From positions 5,389,001-5,453,000 of the forward strand of contig NZ_CP136920.1 of assembly GCF_033100135.1 (NCBI RefSeq): a stretch of 64,000 nucleotides of DNA. The letters run 5' to 3'. Positions 28,343 to 36,578 of this stretch are shown here, piece after piece. Source of the stretch: Rubellicoccus peritrichatus (lineage in GTDB: Bacteria; Verrucomicrobiota; Verrucomicrobiia; Opitutales; Cerasicoccaceae). A program made the translations under genes and the position numbers. The notes beneath the pieces were generated by a model, which worked only from the letters and a program-made list of their open reading frames with translations, was not told the origin of the DNA and made no database searches. The first letter of the stretch is position 1. Each line of letters starts with the position of its first letter.

Positions 28343-28923
28343 GATTCATTCCTTTCCAACTCTTCTCGCATCAGTTCCAGCGAACGCCGCATGCGCCAAA
28401 GGGCGGTACCCAAGGGGATGCTTAGTTGTTTTGCGATTTCTTCAAAAGTAAGCTCAGCATAGATGCGCAGTGTGACCACAGCCCGCAGGTTTTCCGGCAA
28501 CTGCGACATCAAATATTCTGCGTCGCTACGCGCCATCTCCGTTTTCTGGATGGTTGCTGGCTCAGGCTGTGACTCTAAAGGGCTCATTCGCTTGCGCTTC
28601 CTGATTGCATCTATTGCCTGATTTTTCGCGACACGAAACAGCCATGGTTTCAATGAATCAGGATTCAGCCTTCTCGGTGGACGCTTTATCAGACGGAGAA
28701 AAGTCTCCTGCGCAACATCCTGGGCAAGATTGGAATCGCAGAGGTAGCCCGTTAAAAAACCAATCAAGGGTTCCTCATAACGACGCAGTATTTCACGAAG
28801 CGCTTCATTGTTTCCCTTTTTAAACCGCTGAAGCAAAACCCCATCCCTCAGAGCTGTCCAGTCGAAGCTGTCCTCATCGAAATGGTCTCTCATCATGGGG
28901 ACTGTCATTGAAATACTAGTCAT
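28339..28923 (-). CDS. ECF-type RNA polymerase sigma factor
   Basis: 194 residues. Region 2 at about 35-105 (NNEALREILRRYEEPLIGFL, LAQDVAQETFLRLIKRP, WLFRVAKNQAIDAIRKRKRM) and region 4 at about 130-185 (LPENLRAVVTLRIYAELTFE, then EIAKQLSIPLGTALWRMRRS). In-frame Met codons at residues 6, 10 and 11 are alternative starts. Coupled by overlap to a membrane protein and followed by an exported helical protein: a self-contained envelope-sensing module. Confidence 0.88.
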   Translation of the reverse strand: MTSISMTVPMMRDHFDEDSFDWTALRDGVLLQRFKKGNNEALREILRRYEEPLIGFLTGYLCDSNLAQDVAQETFLRLIKRPPRRLNPDSLKPWLFRVAKNQAIDAIRKRKRMSPLESQPEPATIQKTEMARSDAEYLMSQLPENLRAVVTLRIYAELTFEEIAKQLSIPLGTALWRMRRSLELMREELERNES

Positions 28924-29091
28924 ATATCCTTAACAACGTTCGAGGCCATGAGATTATTGGCGAAAATTTCAATTTTATACACAACTCGAGTGATATGGGA
29001 AAAAGCTTGCCGCCTATACACGGTGGTTTTTATTCTAAAGTAGATGACTTAGTAGCAATTCTGTAAACTAACCCTCTAACCGAAGGCTGAC

Positions 29092-29631
29092 ATGGATGAC
29101 CCCACAACTATGATCATAGTCGTTGTTGTAGCGATTATAGTTATATTCCTGCTTTTCACCTATTTACTACCAGCTGAATTCGCTGTGACGCGAACGGTGA
29201 AAATCTCGGCACCATTAAAAAAGATTACTCCTTATCTGACAAATGTTCGCCTTTGGCAGGAGTGGTCACCCTGGCGCGAAAAAGACCCAAACATGGAAAT
29301 GGCTTACTCAGAGAATGATACTGGCGACGGTGCCTGGTTCACCTGGGAAAGCAGTTCGCAAGGCAAAGGCAAAATGGTTTTTGCCAAAGTGACCGAGTTC
29401 GGCGTCGAATATGAAATCGAGTTTATCGGAAAAGGTGGTCCCTGCCATGGTAGCATGGAGGCGTCTGATGAAGACGATGAGCATTCATACGTCGTCTGGT
29501 CATTTCATGGCAAATCCGGCATGAATCCAATTGCTCGCTGGTTCGGTTTGTTAATGGACAGAATGGTCGGCCCTGACTTCGAAAAAGGGCTCAACAAGCT
29601 CAAGACCATCACTGAGAAAGCAGACAGTTAA
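29092..29631 (+). CDS. Membrane-anchored SRPBCC (START-like) protein
   Basis: 179 residues. An N-terminal membrane helix (about 5-27, VVVAIIVIFLLFTYLL) is followed by a polyketide-cyclase/SRPBCC domain: VTRTVKISAPLKKITPYLTN, then WQEWSPWREKDPNMEMAYSE and YVVWSFHGKSGMNPIARWFG, the usual pattern of these lipid/ligand-binding folds. Ligand unknown. Stands alone between two sigma-factor operons. Confidence 0.78.
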   Translation: MDDPTTMIIVVVVAIIVIFLLFTYLLPAEFAVTRTVKISAPLKKITPYLTNVRLWQEWSPWREKDPNMEMAYSENDTGDGAWFTWESSSQGKGKMVFAKVTEFGVEYEIEFIGKGGPCHGSMEASDEDDEHSYVVWSFHGKSGMNPIARWFGLLMDRMVGPDFEKGLNKLKTITEKADS

Positions 29632-29685
29632 ATCAGTTCCGATTCCGCTGAGTAGATACTCAGCTGAGAAGAGCATTTACAAATT

Positions 29686-30927
29686 CTAAATCTGAAGCCT
29701 GTGCTTCAAAAGGGCTTCTACCGCAGGTGTTGGTGCTGATTTTAATGCGGTATCTCGATAATGATCCGCCGCATCAGTGTTGCCGCAGCGTAGATGCAAA
29801 TAGGCCAGAACCGCCGACCATAGATAAGAACCTGATAACCAGCCTGGCGCTTCAAAATTTTTAAGAATCGCAAGCCCCTCCTCGGGGCCTCGCCACTCTG
29901 ACACCGCTACAGCCCGGTTAAGTGTATGTATGGCCGAAGGCGCAACATGCTCCAATAATTCGTAACACTCCACGATTCTATCCCAACGCGTCTCCTCCAA
30001 CGAAGGGGCAAGACAGTGTTCCGCTGCAATACCCGCCTCTGCATGATAACGAGAAAAGGCATCACCTTGGGCAGACTTGCCTAACCATTCCAAACCCACT
30101 TGAATCTCCCGGTAATCCCAAAGCGATCGGTCCTGCTCTTCCAACAGGAGTAATCCACCAGATGTATCCTGCCGGGCACTCATCCGGGCACTGTGCAAAT
30201 GCATCAGAGCCCGGAGGGCAAAGGTTTCTGGAGCATGACCGATTGGATGCCCAGCAAGGATCGTAGCCAGACGGATAGCTTCGCCGCAAAGTTCACGGCG
30301 AATCGCCATTTCAGCATGAGAAGAAAGGTAGCCTTCAGTAAATAGTAGGTAGAGGATTTTATTTACGGCTGGAAGTCGTGAAGAATACTGTTCATCCGAG
30401 AGATCGCCTGGCTGAAACTCAATTTCTCGCAAACGACTACGCGCTCGAGCAAGACGCTTGTAGACGTTCGCCTCGCTGGTAAACAACCGAAGGGCAATCT
30501 CCCGAACATCAAAACCGCAGAGTGTCTTGAGCGCCAATACCAGTTGTGACTCCACAGGAATTGATTCGTCGCAGCAGACAAAGAGCATCCGCAACATATC
30601 GTCACAGATCTCCCCTTCGAGGAAAACCTCAGGTTCCCTATCCAGTGTGTCGATGCCTTCTTTAAAGTTCTTATCCAGAATGCGACGCCGTCCGGTTCGC
30701 TGGCGCAGCTCGCTCATCAAATTGTTACGAGCGACCCGATAAAGCCAGGCTGAGGGATTATCCGGCAGACCGGATTTCGTCCAACTTCCAAGCGCCGTCA
30801 CCAAGGCAGACTGAACGGCGTCTTCAACATCCTCGGTGTATTGCACTCCTACCCGGCACGACAACATGGCAACAAGCCTGCCATATTCGTGCCGGAAGAA
30901 ATGCTCAACAAGTTTGGGCGTGGTCAA
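29686..30927 (-). CDS. ECF sigma factor with C-terminal SnoaL/TPR-like extension (ECF42 type)
   Basis: 413 residues. Sigma regions 2 (about 10-80, YTEDVEDAVQSALVTALGSW and AWLYRVARNNLMSEL) and 4 (about 115-170), followed by a long helical extension with LYLLFTEGYLSSHAEMAIRR, DRSLWDYREIQVGLEWLGKS and YELLEHVAPSAIHTLNRAVA, the DUF6596-type extension of ECF42 sigma factors. Overlaps the upstream DGPF-domain gene by four bases, the known ECF42-DGPF partnership. Confidence 0.9.
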   Translation of the reverse strand: MTTPKLVEHFFRHEYGRLVAMLSCRVGVQYTEDVEDAVQSALVTALGSWTKSGLPDNPSAWLYRVARNNLMSELRQRTGRRRILDKNFKEGIDTLDREPEVFLEGEICDDMLRMLFVCCDESIPVESQLVLALKTLCGFDVREIALRLFTSEANVYKRLARARSRLREIEFQPGDLSDEQYSSRLPAVNKILYLLFTEGYLSSHAEMAIRRELCGEAIRLATILAGHPIGHAPETFALRALMHLHSARMSARQDTSGGLLLLEEQDRSLWDYREIQVGLEWLGKSAQGDAFSRYHAEAGIAAEHCLAPSLEETRWDRIVECYELLEHVAPSAIHTLNRAVAVSEWRGPEEGLAILKNFEAPGWLSGSYLWSAVLAYLHLRCGNTDAADHYRDTALKSAPTPAVEALLKHRLQI

Positions 30928-31265
30928 GGATTCCCAATCTCCCGAATCTCAATACTGGACCCGGGCATGAGGACTCCCGGACTCTCACGGGCGACCTCCA
31001 TGGCTTCTTCATAGCTTTCCGCTTCTACAACCATATAACCACCAACAATCTCCTTGGTTTCCACAAAAGGCCCGTCGGTTGCACTTTCAGCAGTGACAAC
31101 TTTGCCACCAGCTTCCAACCGTCCGCCCATATCAAATATATTGTCAGCAAACTTCTCTTTCCAGGAGAGGAACTTGGCATACATCTCCTCCATTTGTGCT
31201 GGAGACGGCTGCTCGCACTGCCCGCCCACACTTCTTTGAATACATAGATATTTCTTTTTAGACAT
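30924..31265 (-). CDS. YCII-related (DGPF) protein
   Basis: 113-residue YCII-like protein. The DGPF motif is seen in SATDGPFVETKEIVGGYMVV near 70; EEAMEVARESPGVLMPGSSIE follows, as in the family. DGPF proteins are genomic partners of ECF42 sigma factors, usually without a classical anti-sigma factor. Stop and start overlap (ATGA) with the sigma gene downstream. Confidence 0.9.
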   Translation of the reverse strand: MSKKKYLCIQRSVGGQCEQPSPAQMEEMYAKFLSWKEKFADNIFDMGGRLEAGGKVVTAESATDGPFVETKEIVGGYMVVEAESYEEAMEVARESPGVLMPGSSIEIREIGNP

Positions 31266-31428
31266 GATTATTCGATTTTTGAGTTATGCCGGAAAAATGA
31301 ACCGACACCTTATGACGCATGAGGACACCCGTTTTGGACACTTATTGGATAATTTTCATTCTTTTGCTGAAAGAAATGTTAAAGCATGGTGCGGAGCTGA
31401 GACACAGGCGAATGAATCCAGCATGGCC

Positions 31429-32184
31429 TCATTCAGCTTTCTGGTAGACTTTGAGAATGAGGGGCCATTGGACGGGACGAATCTCACTGCCCCAGAGTAA
31501 GCTCAATTCTTCTTCTATATCTGATACAGGATCGGTCATGGATGCCTCGCGATGATAACGTGTGCCTGACCAAGAAGACAGGTGTTTCAGATACTGAGCA
31601 GAAGACCAACTTTCGGTGATGCTGAAATCCGGATTCTCTATTCTTTTAAGTGGGGCGACAACGTCCACATACCCACTTTGAAGATGCTGACTTTTCTCGG
31701 GCCAGTAACTCGCAATATTCTCTCTGAATTGCTCAAGCAGGGAATCGATTCGATCATCTACCACCGGCCAGACATAGCCCCAATAAGCCAATATTCCATT
31801 CGGTTTCAAAACGCGCTCTACTTCACCCCAATAGGCGTCGAATTCAAACCAATGGATAGCCTGTGCTACTGTGATTAAATCAACACTGCATGCGGTGATT
31901 CCAGAGTCTTCTGCAGGAGCAGCTCTGAATTCGATATTTTCTTTATTTTTCGCATGGGAAAGTAGCGAATCGCTAATATCTGTAGCGATGACTTTGGCAA
32001 AATACTTGGATAAATCATTGGCCGCCTGGCCTGAACCAGTCGCGCAATCCCATACACATTCTCTTTCTTCACAAAGCCCAGCCAAGTATCCATATAGCTC
32101 TTCAGGATATGTGATGCGTCCATCCTTGTAGGCAGTAGCGATACTGGAAAAATGGTCTTGTGGATGATTCATTCTTTTGTCCAT
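31429..32184 (-). CDS. Class I SAM-dependent methyltransferase
   Basis: 251 residues of the Methyltransf_11/25 type. SAM-binding motif I is CVWDCATGSGQAANDLSKYF near 43; motif II is KVIATDISDSLLSHAKN; SVDLITVAQAIHWFEFDAYW near 105 matches the yeast trans-aconitate methyltransferase (TMT1) and UbiE-like group. Substrate unknown. An ATG four codons downstream is an alternative start. Probably the last cassette of the array, but no convincing attC follows it. Confidence 0.82.
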   Translation of the reverse strand: MDKRMNHPQDHFSSIATAYKDGRITYPEELYGYLAGLCEERECVWDCATGSGQAANDLSKYFAKVIATDISDSLLSHAKNKENIEFRAAPAEDSGITACSVDLITVAQAIHWFEFDAYWGEVERVLKPNGILAYWGYVWPVVDDRIDSLLEQFRENIASYWPEKSQHLQSGYVDVVAPLKRIENPDFSITESWSSAQYLKHLSSWSGTRYHREASMTDPVSDIEEELSLLWGSEIRPVQWPLILKVYQKAE

Positions 32185-32238
32185 CGATACGTTAATGCCC
32201 TCAGAACAGTTCCTGGAGTTGCTGCAATAACTGATCTA

Positions 32239-33009
32239 CTATTCGGGGTCTTTACTCATTTTTGAAGCACTCAACATTAAAGTTAATGGTTGGCCATTCG
32301 GCGATTCTCCCACGTCCAATATAATTTCTTCATCGGGCTGGATCTTTTGTTTTATTATGTAAAAGCCATTCCTTACCTCCTTGAAGATGCTGCTGGATAT
32401 TGGCACTATCTTTTTGCTTTTGAGGAATACCTTTGCGGACTCGTTTCCTTTCACTATTATGGCGCTTGGCCTTGATGATACCAAGTCGACAGACACTAAG
32501 GTAATTCCGTTTTTCGTTTGACCCAGACCTATCCACTGGGAGCTCCCATCTCGTTTGTCTTCCAGACTAATGGAGATAGACTCTTTTCCGAGTGCGAACA
32601 GTCCGGCCATTCTTAAATAGTGAGGAAATGCTTCACTGCTCGACTCTGCGGACTCCGACTGCTCCGGAGCATCACTGTATCCCGAAAGTTTGGAGAGTAA
32701 ACTTTTTGCATCTGAAGTGGCTAAATGCTTAGTTCCTTCAATACCATCAGAATGGGAAAAAATGGCGATTACCTCAATCCCCTCATCTGTAATGGTTGGG
32801 TTCAGGGTTAGATTGATAGAGTCTGGTAAACCCACCCTGGCATCCACTCCCTCATTTACAGTTATCCGGGGCATTGAAAGAAATTCGTGCTCTCCTTTAA
32901 GGTCACCAGATACAATTTTGCTTTCTATTAGGACGGCTTGAACTTCTTCAACTGCCAAAAGAGGCAATACCTGCAGTGAAAAAACGATAACATATAGTAT
33001 TTCTTTCAT
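32239..33009 (-). CDS. Secreted hypothetical protein (cassette gene)
   Basis: 256 residues, family not recognised. Signal peptide about 1-19 (ending LPLLAVEE). The mature protein is beta-rich (LPDSINLTLNPTITDEGIEV, QPDEEIILDVGESPNGQPLT), with a Ser/Glu-rich linker in the middle. The open frame extends upstream into repeat sequence; the start here was chosen at the signal peptide, 14 bases after the end of the attC-like repeat (GTTCTCT). The promoter in that repeat probably drives it. Confidence 0.6.
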   Translation of the reverse strand: MKEILYVIVFSLQVLPLLAVEEVQAVLIESKIVSGDLKGEHEFLSMPRITVNEGVDARVGLPDSINLTLNPTITDEGIEVIAIFSHSDGIEGTKHLATSDAKSLLSKLSGYSDAPEQSESAESSSEAFPHYLRMAGLFALGKESISISLEDKRDGSSQWIGLGQTKNGITLVSVDLVSSRPSAIIVKGNESAKVFLKSKKIVPISSSIFKEVRNGFYIIKQKIQPDEEIILDVGESPNGQPLTLMLSASKMSKDPE

Positions 33010-33016
33010 AGGTGTT

Positions 33017-33106
33017 AGAGAACGTGTGAGCTGAGGTGCGAGCGTTTCGAACGTAGCAAACTTGTTTGCGAAGTGACAATAACGAAGTCGCCCCTCGCGG
33101 ATCAAT
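33017..33106 (-). repeat. attC-like promoter repeat before secreted cassette protein
   Basis: Carries the conserved promoter block and a diverged right end (CTCAGCTCACAC then R' GTTCTCT, minus strand). The left half is not recognisable. A match to the expected R'' (AAAGAAC) lies at about 33255, overlapping the preceding attC. Between 33107 and 33259 I see only a small hairpin (CAGGAT/ATCCTG). Confidence 0.55.
33050..33079 (-). promoter_or_regulatory. Cassette promoter copy
   Basis: Minus strand: TTGTCA, 18-base spacer, TACGTT. The spacer contains the palindrome GCAAAC-AA-GTTTGC. About 40 bases upstream of the secreted cassette gene. Confidence 0.6.
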
Positions 33107-33259
33107 GGACGACGCAACCGGACTTCAAACCGATTGAACCTATCCACCATCAAGAGCCTGCCATAGGCCATTGACGATCCCGCTTCGATGCAGAGTGCGT
33201 ATTTATTTAAACAATAATTGAGTCAGGATACTGATAATCCTGTTACCAATATACACGTT

Positions 33260-33366
33260 CTTTGTCGCATCAGGATTGGGCAGCAACTTCGGCTTCTTAA
33301 GCAGAGATGCTGGATCAAATCAAACGCTAGCCCATAGCAACGTTTGAAATCACTGATGCGTTAAAG
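33260..33366 (-). repeat. attC of the nitrilase cassette
   Basis: Minus strand: R'' CTTTAAC, arm GCATCAGTGATT, and far arm AATCCTGATGC pairing with it over 11-12 bp with one bulged T; R' is degenerate (GACAAAG). The R'' overlaps the last codons of the nitrilase gene. 107 bp. Confidence 0.65.
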
Positions 33367-34168
33367 TGCCTGCTGCATTTACTTGTTCATTGTAATACAG
33401 GCTAGGTCTGTGGCCTTGATACCATGGATTGCTTTTTCGCATGCTAAGTGCTTCTTCCACATTAACGTCTGCAATGACGATTCCTTCCTGCTTCCATAGT
33501 TCCGCAAGAAGACTCCCATCGGCATAAGTAATGTTGCTCCCGCCACTGTTAAAATTGCCTTTCTCATCTTTGCCACAGCAACAAGAAGCAGCAATAATCA
33601 TCGAATTTCGATAAGAGAGATCTTTTACTTCAGAATGTCCGCGACTCTCTCTGTTGTTCATCCATAATATTGCAGAGCAATCTAAGTTGGCATAAGCACG
33701 AGTCATTTCCGGAAAATCTCCATCGTAGCAGATCATTATCCCGTATTTGTAGTTTTTGTATTCAAAAACAACGAGTTCATTGCCTGGAGAATAATAAGTA
33801 GGTTCATGTCGAAGCCCTTCTGCATCCCACCAAAGATGTGTCTTTCGGTAATTGGCAATAACACCGGTTGCGGAAACAACTGGCGCAGAAATGTAATAAT
33901 TCTCACCATCCCGTTCAGTGAGCCCATAGATAATTAGAGAGTCTTTATCCTGTAGAAGCTTTTGAAATGCCTGAGTCGTTGGGCCATCTACGGGTTCAGC
34001 GAGATCGCGAAGGTTAGGAGTGTAGCCTACGATCACTTCCTCATGAAAAAGAATTATTTCAGCACCTTGATCGAGAGCCTGTTGGGCAAAACGAATAGCT
34101 TTATCCCGGTTCTCTTCAGGCTGACCTGGATTTGCATTTAGTTGAATAACTGCTAATTTTACTGCCAT
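33350..34168 (-). CDS. Nitrilase-family carbon-nitrogen hydrolase (cassette gene)
   Basis: 272 residues of the nitrilase superfamily, which hydrolyses amides, carbamoyl groups or nitriles. The Glu-Lys-Cys triad is visible: Glu in LFHEEVIVGY near 46, Lys in YRKTHLW near 118, Cys in GIMICYDGDFPE near 155. The start was chosen at MAVKLAVIQLNANPG because AGGAG sits six bases upstream; a longer frame reads into the preceding spacer. Substrate unclear; resembles N-carbamoyl-amino-acid or putrescine amidohydrolases. Ends inside its own attC. Confidence 0.87.
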   Translation of the reverse strand: MAVKLAVIQLNANPGQPEENRDKAIRFAQQALDQGAEIILFHEEVIVGYTPNLRDLAEPVDGPTTQAFQKLLQDKDSLIIYGLTERDGENYYISAPVVSATGVIANYRKTHLWWDAEGLRHEPTYYSPGNELVVFEYKNYKYGIMICYDGDFPEMTRAYANLDCSAILWMNNRESRGHSEVKDLSYRNSMIIAASCCCGKDEKGNFNSGGSNITYADGSLLAELWKQEGIVIADVNVEEALSMRKSNPWYQGHRPSLYYNEQVNAAGTLTHQ

Positions 34169-34260
34169 TTTATCTCCTAACACTATTTTTCCTAAACTCG
34201 CTTTGATTACAATATCTATGTTTTGTAACTGAAGTAAGCCTGCTTCTTGCGCAAGTAAAA

Positions 34261-34318
34261 TCACAACATTGCTTCAAGTGGCTTGATGGGCAGTGCAGCT
34301 AAACTTTTATGCGTTATT
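34261..34318 (-). repeat. attC of the RibD/DHFR-like cassette
   Basis: Minus strand: R'' AAATAAC next to the gene stop and R' GTTGTGA 58 bases on. Inner arms (CATCAAG/CTTGAAG) pair only partly, so this is one of the weaker sites. Confidence 0.5.
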
Positions 34319-34844
34319 TCGCTCTTCGATACCTGCTCTTAACGAGATAGTTTTCGATCACCTCAGTCTCAACATGTTCGAAGTCGATACTTTCATTTAA
34401 ATCTCCAAACAATGGAATACCTTTTCCCAGTAATTTGGGGAATCGGGTCACGATCAATTCATCAATTAAGTCTTCTTGCAGGAATGATTGGATCAAGCGC
34501 CCTCCATCAATGTAGAGGTTCTTGTAATGCTTTGCTCCAAGTTCTGACACCACACTTGATGGGCTTCCTGATATGATCTCTGCTTTTTCTTTTAGTTCAT
34601 TGGGTACTGAGCCAAGTGTGTTGCTTAGAACGTATACCGGGACTGAATACGGCCACTGACCGAAACTAAGCACCTTTTCGAAGGTGTGGCGCCCCATCAG
34701 CAAAGCATCGACTCTGGAAATAAATTCAGAGAAGCCGAAATCGCTTCCATCAGGATTAGGTGCGTCTTCCAGCCATTCAATTCCGCCATCAATCGTTGCG
34801 ATGAAGCCGTCAAGGCTTGTTGCTATATAAACGTAGTTTGCCAT
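34314..34844 (-). CDS. RibD/dihydrofolate reductase-like protein (cassette gene)
   Basis: 176-residue member of the RibD C-terminal/DHFR-like family (YyaP/YwjB type). MANYVYIATSLDGFIATIDG begins the NADPH-binding fold; DALLMGRHTFEKVLSF near 47 and NLYIDGGRLIQSFLQEDLID near 108 match the family; RFPKLLGKGIPLFGDL is the C-terminal signature. Such reductases are frequent integron cargo, as dfr genes are, but trimethoprim resistance cannot be claimed. It has no promoter copy of its own: the upstream repeat is truncated. Confidence 0.85.
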   Translation of the reverse strand: MANYVYIATSLDGFIATIDGGIEWLEDAPNPDGSDFGFSEFISRVDALLMGRHTFEKVLSFGQWPYSVPVYVLSNTLGSVPNELKEKAEIISGSPSSVVSELGAKHYKNLYIDGGRLIQSFLQEDLIDELIVTRFPKLLGKGIPLFGDLNESIDFEHVETEVIENYLVKSRYRRAK

Positions 34845-34852
34845 ATGTTTTT

Positions 34853-34870
34853 ACAGAACTCCGCGCTGAG
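34853..34870 (-). repeat. Truncated attC remnant
   Basis: Only the last 18 bases of the long repeat remain (CTCAGCGCGGA then R' GTTCTGT, minus strand), directly after the stop codon of the VanY-like gene. The R'', left arm and promoter are missing, so a deletion has fused the two cassettes. Confidence 0.6.
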
Positions 34871-34873
34871 ACA

Positions 34874-35323
34874 TTACCTTTTGTATAACCAGTGCCACGG
34901 TTCATAAGCAATGCCATATTCGTTACCTCGTGGGTAGCTTAATATGAATCCGAAAACAGACGCATTATTGTTCAACCACTGAAATGCTTCAGAATTCTCA
35001 AATTCTTTTTCAAGTGCAGTGTATCCTTCAGTACTAATATCAATGGCTCTTCCCGAATGGTGTTCACTGAATCCTGCTGGAGCACTGACCCTAAAAATGT
35101 CCCTATCCGGGATTCCTTTCTTTTTCTTTTTTTCGATTATTCTATTCTGTCGCTCGATACTGCGAAATGCAGATACCAGCCAAAGTTCAATTCCTTGGGA
35201 TTTTGCTGTGGCTTTCATCTTTCGCCAAGCTTCCGCCGCATGAGGATGCAAAAGGAATTTCTTTTCTCTGTCAGCCACAGTGACAAGGTCTCGCTCTTCA
35301 GGAATTGGGGAAAGTGGCTTCAT
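34874..35323 (-). CDS. VanY-like D-alanyl-D-alanine carboxypeptidase (cassette gene)
   Basis: 149-residue M15B peptidase that trims D-Ala from peptidoglycan stem peptides. Zinc site: SEHHSGRAIDIS near 100 (H-x6-D type) and EPWHW near the C-terminus; LVSAFRSIERQNRIIEKKKK near 55 is the family's N-terminal block. No signal peptide is evident, which is odd for a periplasmic enzyme. The start gives MKPLSPIPEERDL, 7 bases after the repeat boundary. The C-terminus abuts a truncated attC. Confidence 0.82.
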   Translation of the reverse strand: MKPLSPIPEERDLVTVADREKKFLLHPHAAEAWRKMKATAKSQGIELWLVSAFRSIERQNRIIEKKKKKGIPDRDIFRVSAPAGFSEHHSGRAIDISTEGYTALEKEFENSEAFQWLNNNASVFGFILSYPRGNEYGIAYEPWHWLYKR

Positions 35324-35329
35324 ATTTCT

Positions 35330-35472
35330 ACATAGTTCCGCGCTGAGACGCGAGATGTTCGAATGTAGCGAACTTGTTTGCAAAGTGACAATACCGAAGT
35401 CGGCTCAAGCAATCTGTCGAGAAGTACTTCGCGCCGAATCGATAAGTTGCTTGAGCTGGCTCAATGTTCAGG
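35330..35472 (-). repeat. Long promoter-bearing attC before VanY-like gene
   Basis: About 143 bp. R'' CCTGAAC; left arm degraded (ATTGAGCCAGC instead of TCCGCGCTGAGC); right end CTCAGCGCGGAACTATG with the R' GTT mutated to ACT. Inner part matches the other long copies. Confidence 0.65.
35362..35391 (-). promoter_or_regulatory. Cassette promoter copy
   Basis: Minus strand: TTGTCA, 18 bases, TACATT. The spacer palindrome has one mismatch (GCAAAC-AA-GTTCGC). About 40 bases upstream of the VanY-like gene. Confidence 0.6.
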
Positions 35473-35528
35473 ATGTGATGCGGATAGCGAAGACAGACTT
35501 ACCTTTGAAAACTCCACGCATGTTATCT
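35466..35528 (-). repeat. Probable attC of the DUF2200 cassette
   Basis: R'' AGATAAC is close to the complement of the R' that opens this cassette (GCTCTCT); arm ATGCGTGG faces CCGCAT. The right end runs straight into the R'' of the next repeat without a clear GTT. Confidence 0.4.
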
Positions 35529-35541
35529 CATGTTGTCTAAG

Positions 35542-35907
35542 CTAGGGAGAACGCAGGATCTTATCCATCTTGCGCCCTTTTGCCAACTCGTCCACCAACT
35601 TGTCCAAGTATCTGACCTGCCTGGTCAACGGTGTCTCAATTTCTTCGATTCGATAACCACAGATTGAACCGGTAATCAGGCTCGCATTGGGGTTGACCGC
35701 GGCTTCAGCGAAAAATTGTTCAAACGTAGCTTTATTTTTAATCAGGCGCTGCACATCCTTCACTTTGAAACCAGTCAACCACTCAATGACTTGATGTAGT
35801 TCCTCTAAGGTTCGCCCCTTCTTCTCAACCTTCGCGGCATAGTGCGGATAAACAGAGGCAAACGTCATGTTCGCAATTCTCTCATCGTGATCTTTGGTGG
35901 TCTTCAT
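35542..35907 (-). CDS. DUF2200 protein (cassette gene)
   Basis: 121-residue small protein of the DUF2200 family: [20 protein letters not shown] at the start, [20 protein letters not shown] in the middle and [20 protein letters not shown] near the end, with basic C-terminus [12 protein letters not shown]. Function unknown. Members are often found in accessory regions. Sits 45 bases after the cupin cassette's attC. Confidence 0.8.
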   Translation of the reverse strand: MKTTKDHDERIANMTFASVYPHYAAKVEKKGRTLEELHQVIEWLTGFKVKDVQRLIKNKATFEQFFAEAAVNPNASLITGSICGYRIEEIETPLTRQVRYLDKLVDELAKGRKMDKILRSP

Positions 35908-35951
35908 AATCGTTTTAGCGTGAGTAACATTAATGGTCTGGATTTTCTTTC

Positions 35952-36022
35952 AGAGAGCGTAGAGGTGTCTCAAGACCGTAGCGCAGAACGTGAAAGGAAT
36001 TGAGATCACCAAGTGGTTATGA
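35952..36022 (-). repeat. attC of the cupin cassette
   Basis: 71 bp. Minus strand: R'' TCATAAC; arm GGTGATCTCAA pairs with TTGAGACACC leaving one unpaired A; R' GCTCTCT differs from a sound GTTCTCT by one base. Confidence 0.7.
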
Positions 36023-36024
36023 TT

Positions 36025-36504
36025 TTATTCTTCTCCATCATAATAATCTATAGAATCAGAGCGTATCAATTGACCTTGTGGTGACCTCACCAGCCATTTA
36101 TTGCTGTCGGGATAATAGCAGGATTCACCAATCGGATTATCAGCTATTACATAAATTATCAAATCACTATTTCCATTGTTAATTAATTGATGTGGTTCAC
36201 CTGGTTTGAAAAGAAATGCATCTCCTTCTTTGATGTCTCTTTCCCCCTCTTCATAGCGAAGCATTCCACTTCCAGAAATCACATGATAAAATTCCCACTG
36301 CGCGCTATGAGAATGATAAGGATATGGAATCATCCCGGGTTCGACTCTTAAGATCTCCACATCAAATGGGTGTCTTTCATTCAAGTCTGTAGAGTTTGGA
36401 TTTCGCCCCAAGGCTCCAGAAACTTGTTTTCCCATTCCTGCAAATTTCTTTTTAGGAGATATCCAGGAAGTTTCTTCCAATTCGTTGGTGTTTACTATTT
36501 TCAT
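36025..36504 (-). CDS. Cupin-domain protein (cassette gene)
   Basis: 159 residues with a single small beta-barrel cupin. Motif 1 is HSHSAQWEFYHVISGSG near 65 (His and Glu ligands); motif 2 is GDAFLFKPGEPHQLINNG near 95. Probably binds a metal; substrate unknown, similar to mannose-6-phosphate isomerase-like cupins. Only about 17 bases separate its start from an R''-like GCCGAAC, so the attC of the preceding AlkD-like cassette is incomplete. Confidence 0.82.
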   Translation of the reverse strand: MKIVNTNELEETSWISPKKKFAGMGKQVSGALGRNPNSTDLNERHPFDVEILRVEPGMIPYPYHSHSAQWEFYHVISGSGMLRYEEGERDIKEGDAFLFKPGEPHQLINNGNSDLIIYVIADNPIGESCYYPDSNKWLVRSPQGQLIRSDSIDYYDGEE

Positions 36505-36518
36505 TTAATTTTAATCGA

Positions 36519-36528
36519 TTTGTTCGGC
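36519..36528 (-). repeat. Possible attC remnant after AlkD-like gene
   Basis: Minus-strand GCCGAACAAATCG matches the R''-plus-next-bases of two intact attCs in this array (GCTGAACAAATC, GTTGAACAAATC), but no right half follows before the cupin gene. Confidence 0.35.
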
Positions 36529-36578
36529 CGGCCATTTCTTTCTCTTGGATTGATGAGTTTGAACCATTCAATAAATCT

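Noticed and set aside
31264-31500. A 78-residue plus-strand gene
   Set aside because: It overlaps the end of the methyltransferase on the opposite strand, has no recognisable domain and no ribosome-binding site.
32185-32238. attC between the secreted protein and methyltransferase genes
   Set aside because: A short imperfect hairpin (CTCCAGGAAC/TGTTCTGAGG) exists, but no correctly oriented R'' and R' heptamers could be defined, so the methyltransferase's status as a cassette stays open.
33010-33171. N-terminal extensions of cassette genes reading into the repeats
   Set aside because: These frames translate the repeat itself (recurring peptides such as LRKQVCY) and lie upstream of sensible starts; similar extensions at 35324-35383, 39461-39538, 39833-39952 and 41023-41109 were trimmed for the same reason.
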